14,145 nt of DNA from Spirochaetaceae bacterium. Lineage in GTDB: Bacteria; Spirochaetota; Spirochaetia; Treponematales; Breznakiellaceae. Where the stretch lies: positions 1 through 14,145 of the forward strand of contig JAISDG010000082.1 of the NCBI GenBank assembly GCA_031265015.1. The letters run 5' to 3'. Below are positions 14,128 through 14,145 of this stretch, one piece after another; the stretch's first letter is position 1; every line of letters starts with the position of its first letter. A program made the position numbers and the translations under genes. Under the pieces are notes generated by a model. That model was given only the letters and a program-made list of their open reading frames with translations, was not told where the DNA came from and did no database searches.

Positions 14128-14145
14128 ATCTGCTGTTTCAAAACA

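Noticed and set aside
1..14145. CRISPR arrays, tRNA/rRNA genes, insertion sequences
   Set aside because: No regularly spaced repeats, no cloverleaf-like sequence, and no transposase motifs or flanking inverted repeats were found on either strand by reading.

Overview
The window comes from a spirochaete, most likely a Treponema-like member of the Treponemataceae/Breznakiellaceae. This is inferred from overall character: GC-rich coding sequence, spirochaete-style receptors, and a class III cyclase with a tail of a type I associate with spirochaetes. No rRNA or other taxonomic marker is present, so the assignment is tentative. The window holds about thirteen genes and no tRNA, rRNA, CRISPR array or transposon that I can see.

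Left part (1-2700). The window opens inside a sugar-type ABC transporter substrate-binding protein whose N-terminal part is cut off. It ends at a clear intrinsic terminator (735-781). A 359-base gap follows with two promoter-like sequences. Next come a small protein resembling two pieces of the C-terminal end of the mismatch-repair protein MutS, and a ComF-family phosphoribosyltransferase-like protein with four CXXC pairs. A secreted DUF2059 protein on the minus strand converges on comF.

Centre (2700-13508). A promoter at 2705-2734 drives one long, tightly packed gene set on the plus strand: CheW, a divergent second CheW-like protein, CheB, CheR with a C-terminal TPR-like extension, a two-TM receptor with a large external domain, a small receptor with neither sensor domain nor HAMP, a CheA-REC hybrid kinase, and a REC-GAF-class III adenylate cyclase. 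Three gene junctions overlap (8, 11 and 8 bases), which points to translational coupling. No CheY, CheZ, CheX, CheC or CheD is present. The content parallels the Wsp and Frz systems (two CheWs, CheR-TPR, CheB, MCP, CheA-REC), but the output in place of the WspR diguanylate cyclase is an adenylate cyclase. The simplest reading is a complete chemosensory pathway that sets cAMP level rather than flagellar rotation.

Right part (13509-14145). A GC-rich hairpin region separates the chemosensory operon from a two-gene cassette. Its products resemble a BrnT-like toxin and a ribbon-helix-helix type antitoxin.

A recurring oddity is that three promoter -10 elements lie only 6-7 bases upstream of the start codon of the gene they precede (83-aa protein, cheW, toxin). 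This predicts leaderless or nearly leaderless mRNAs.
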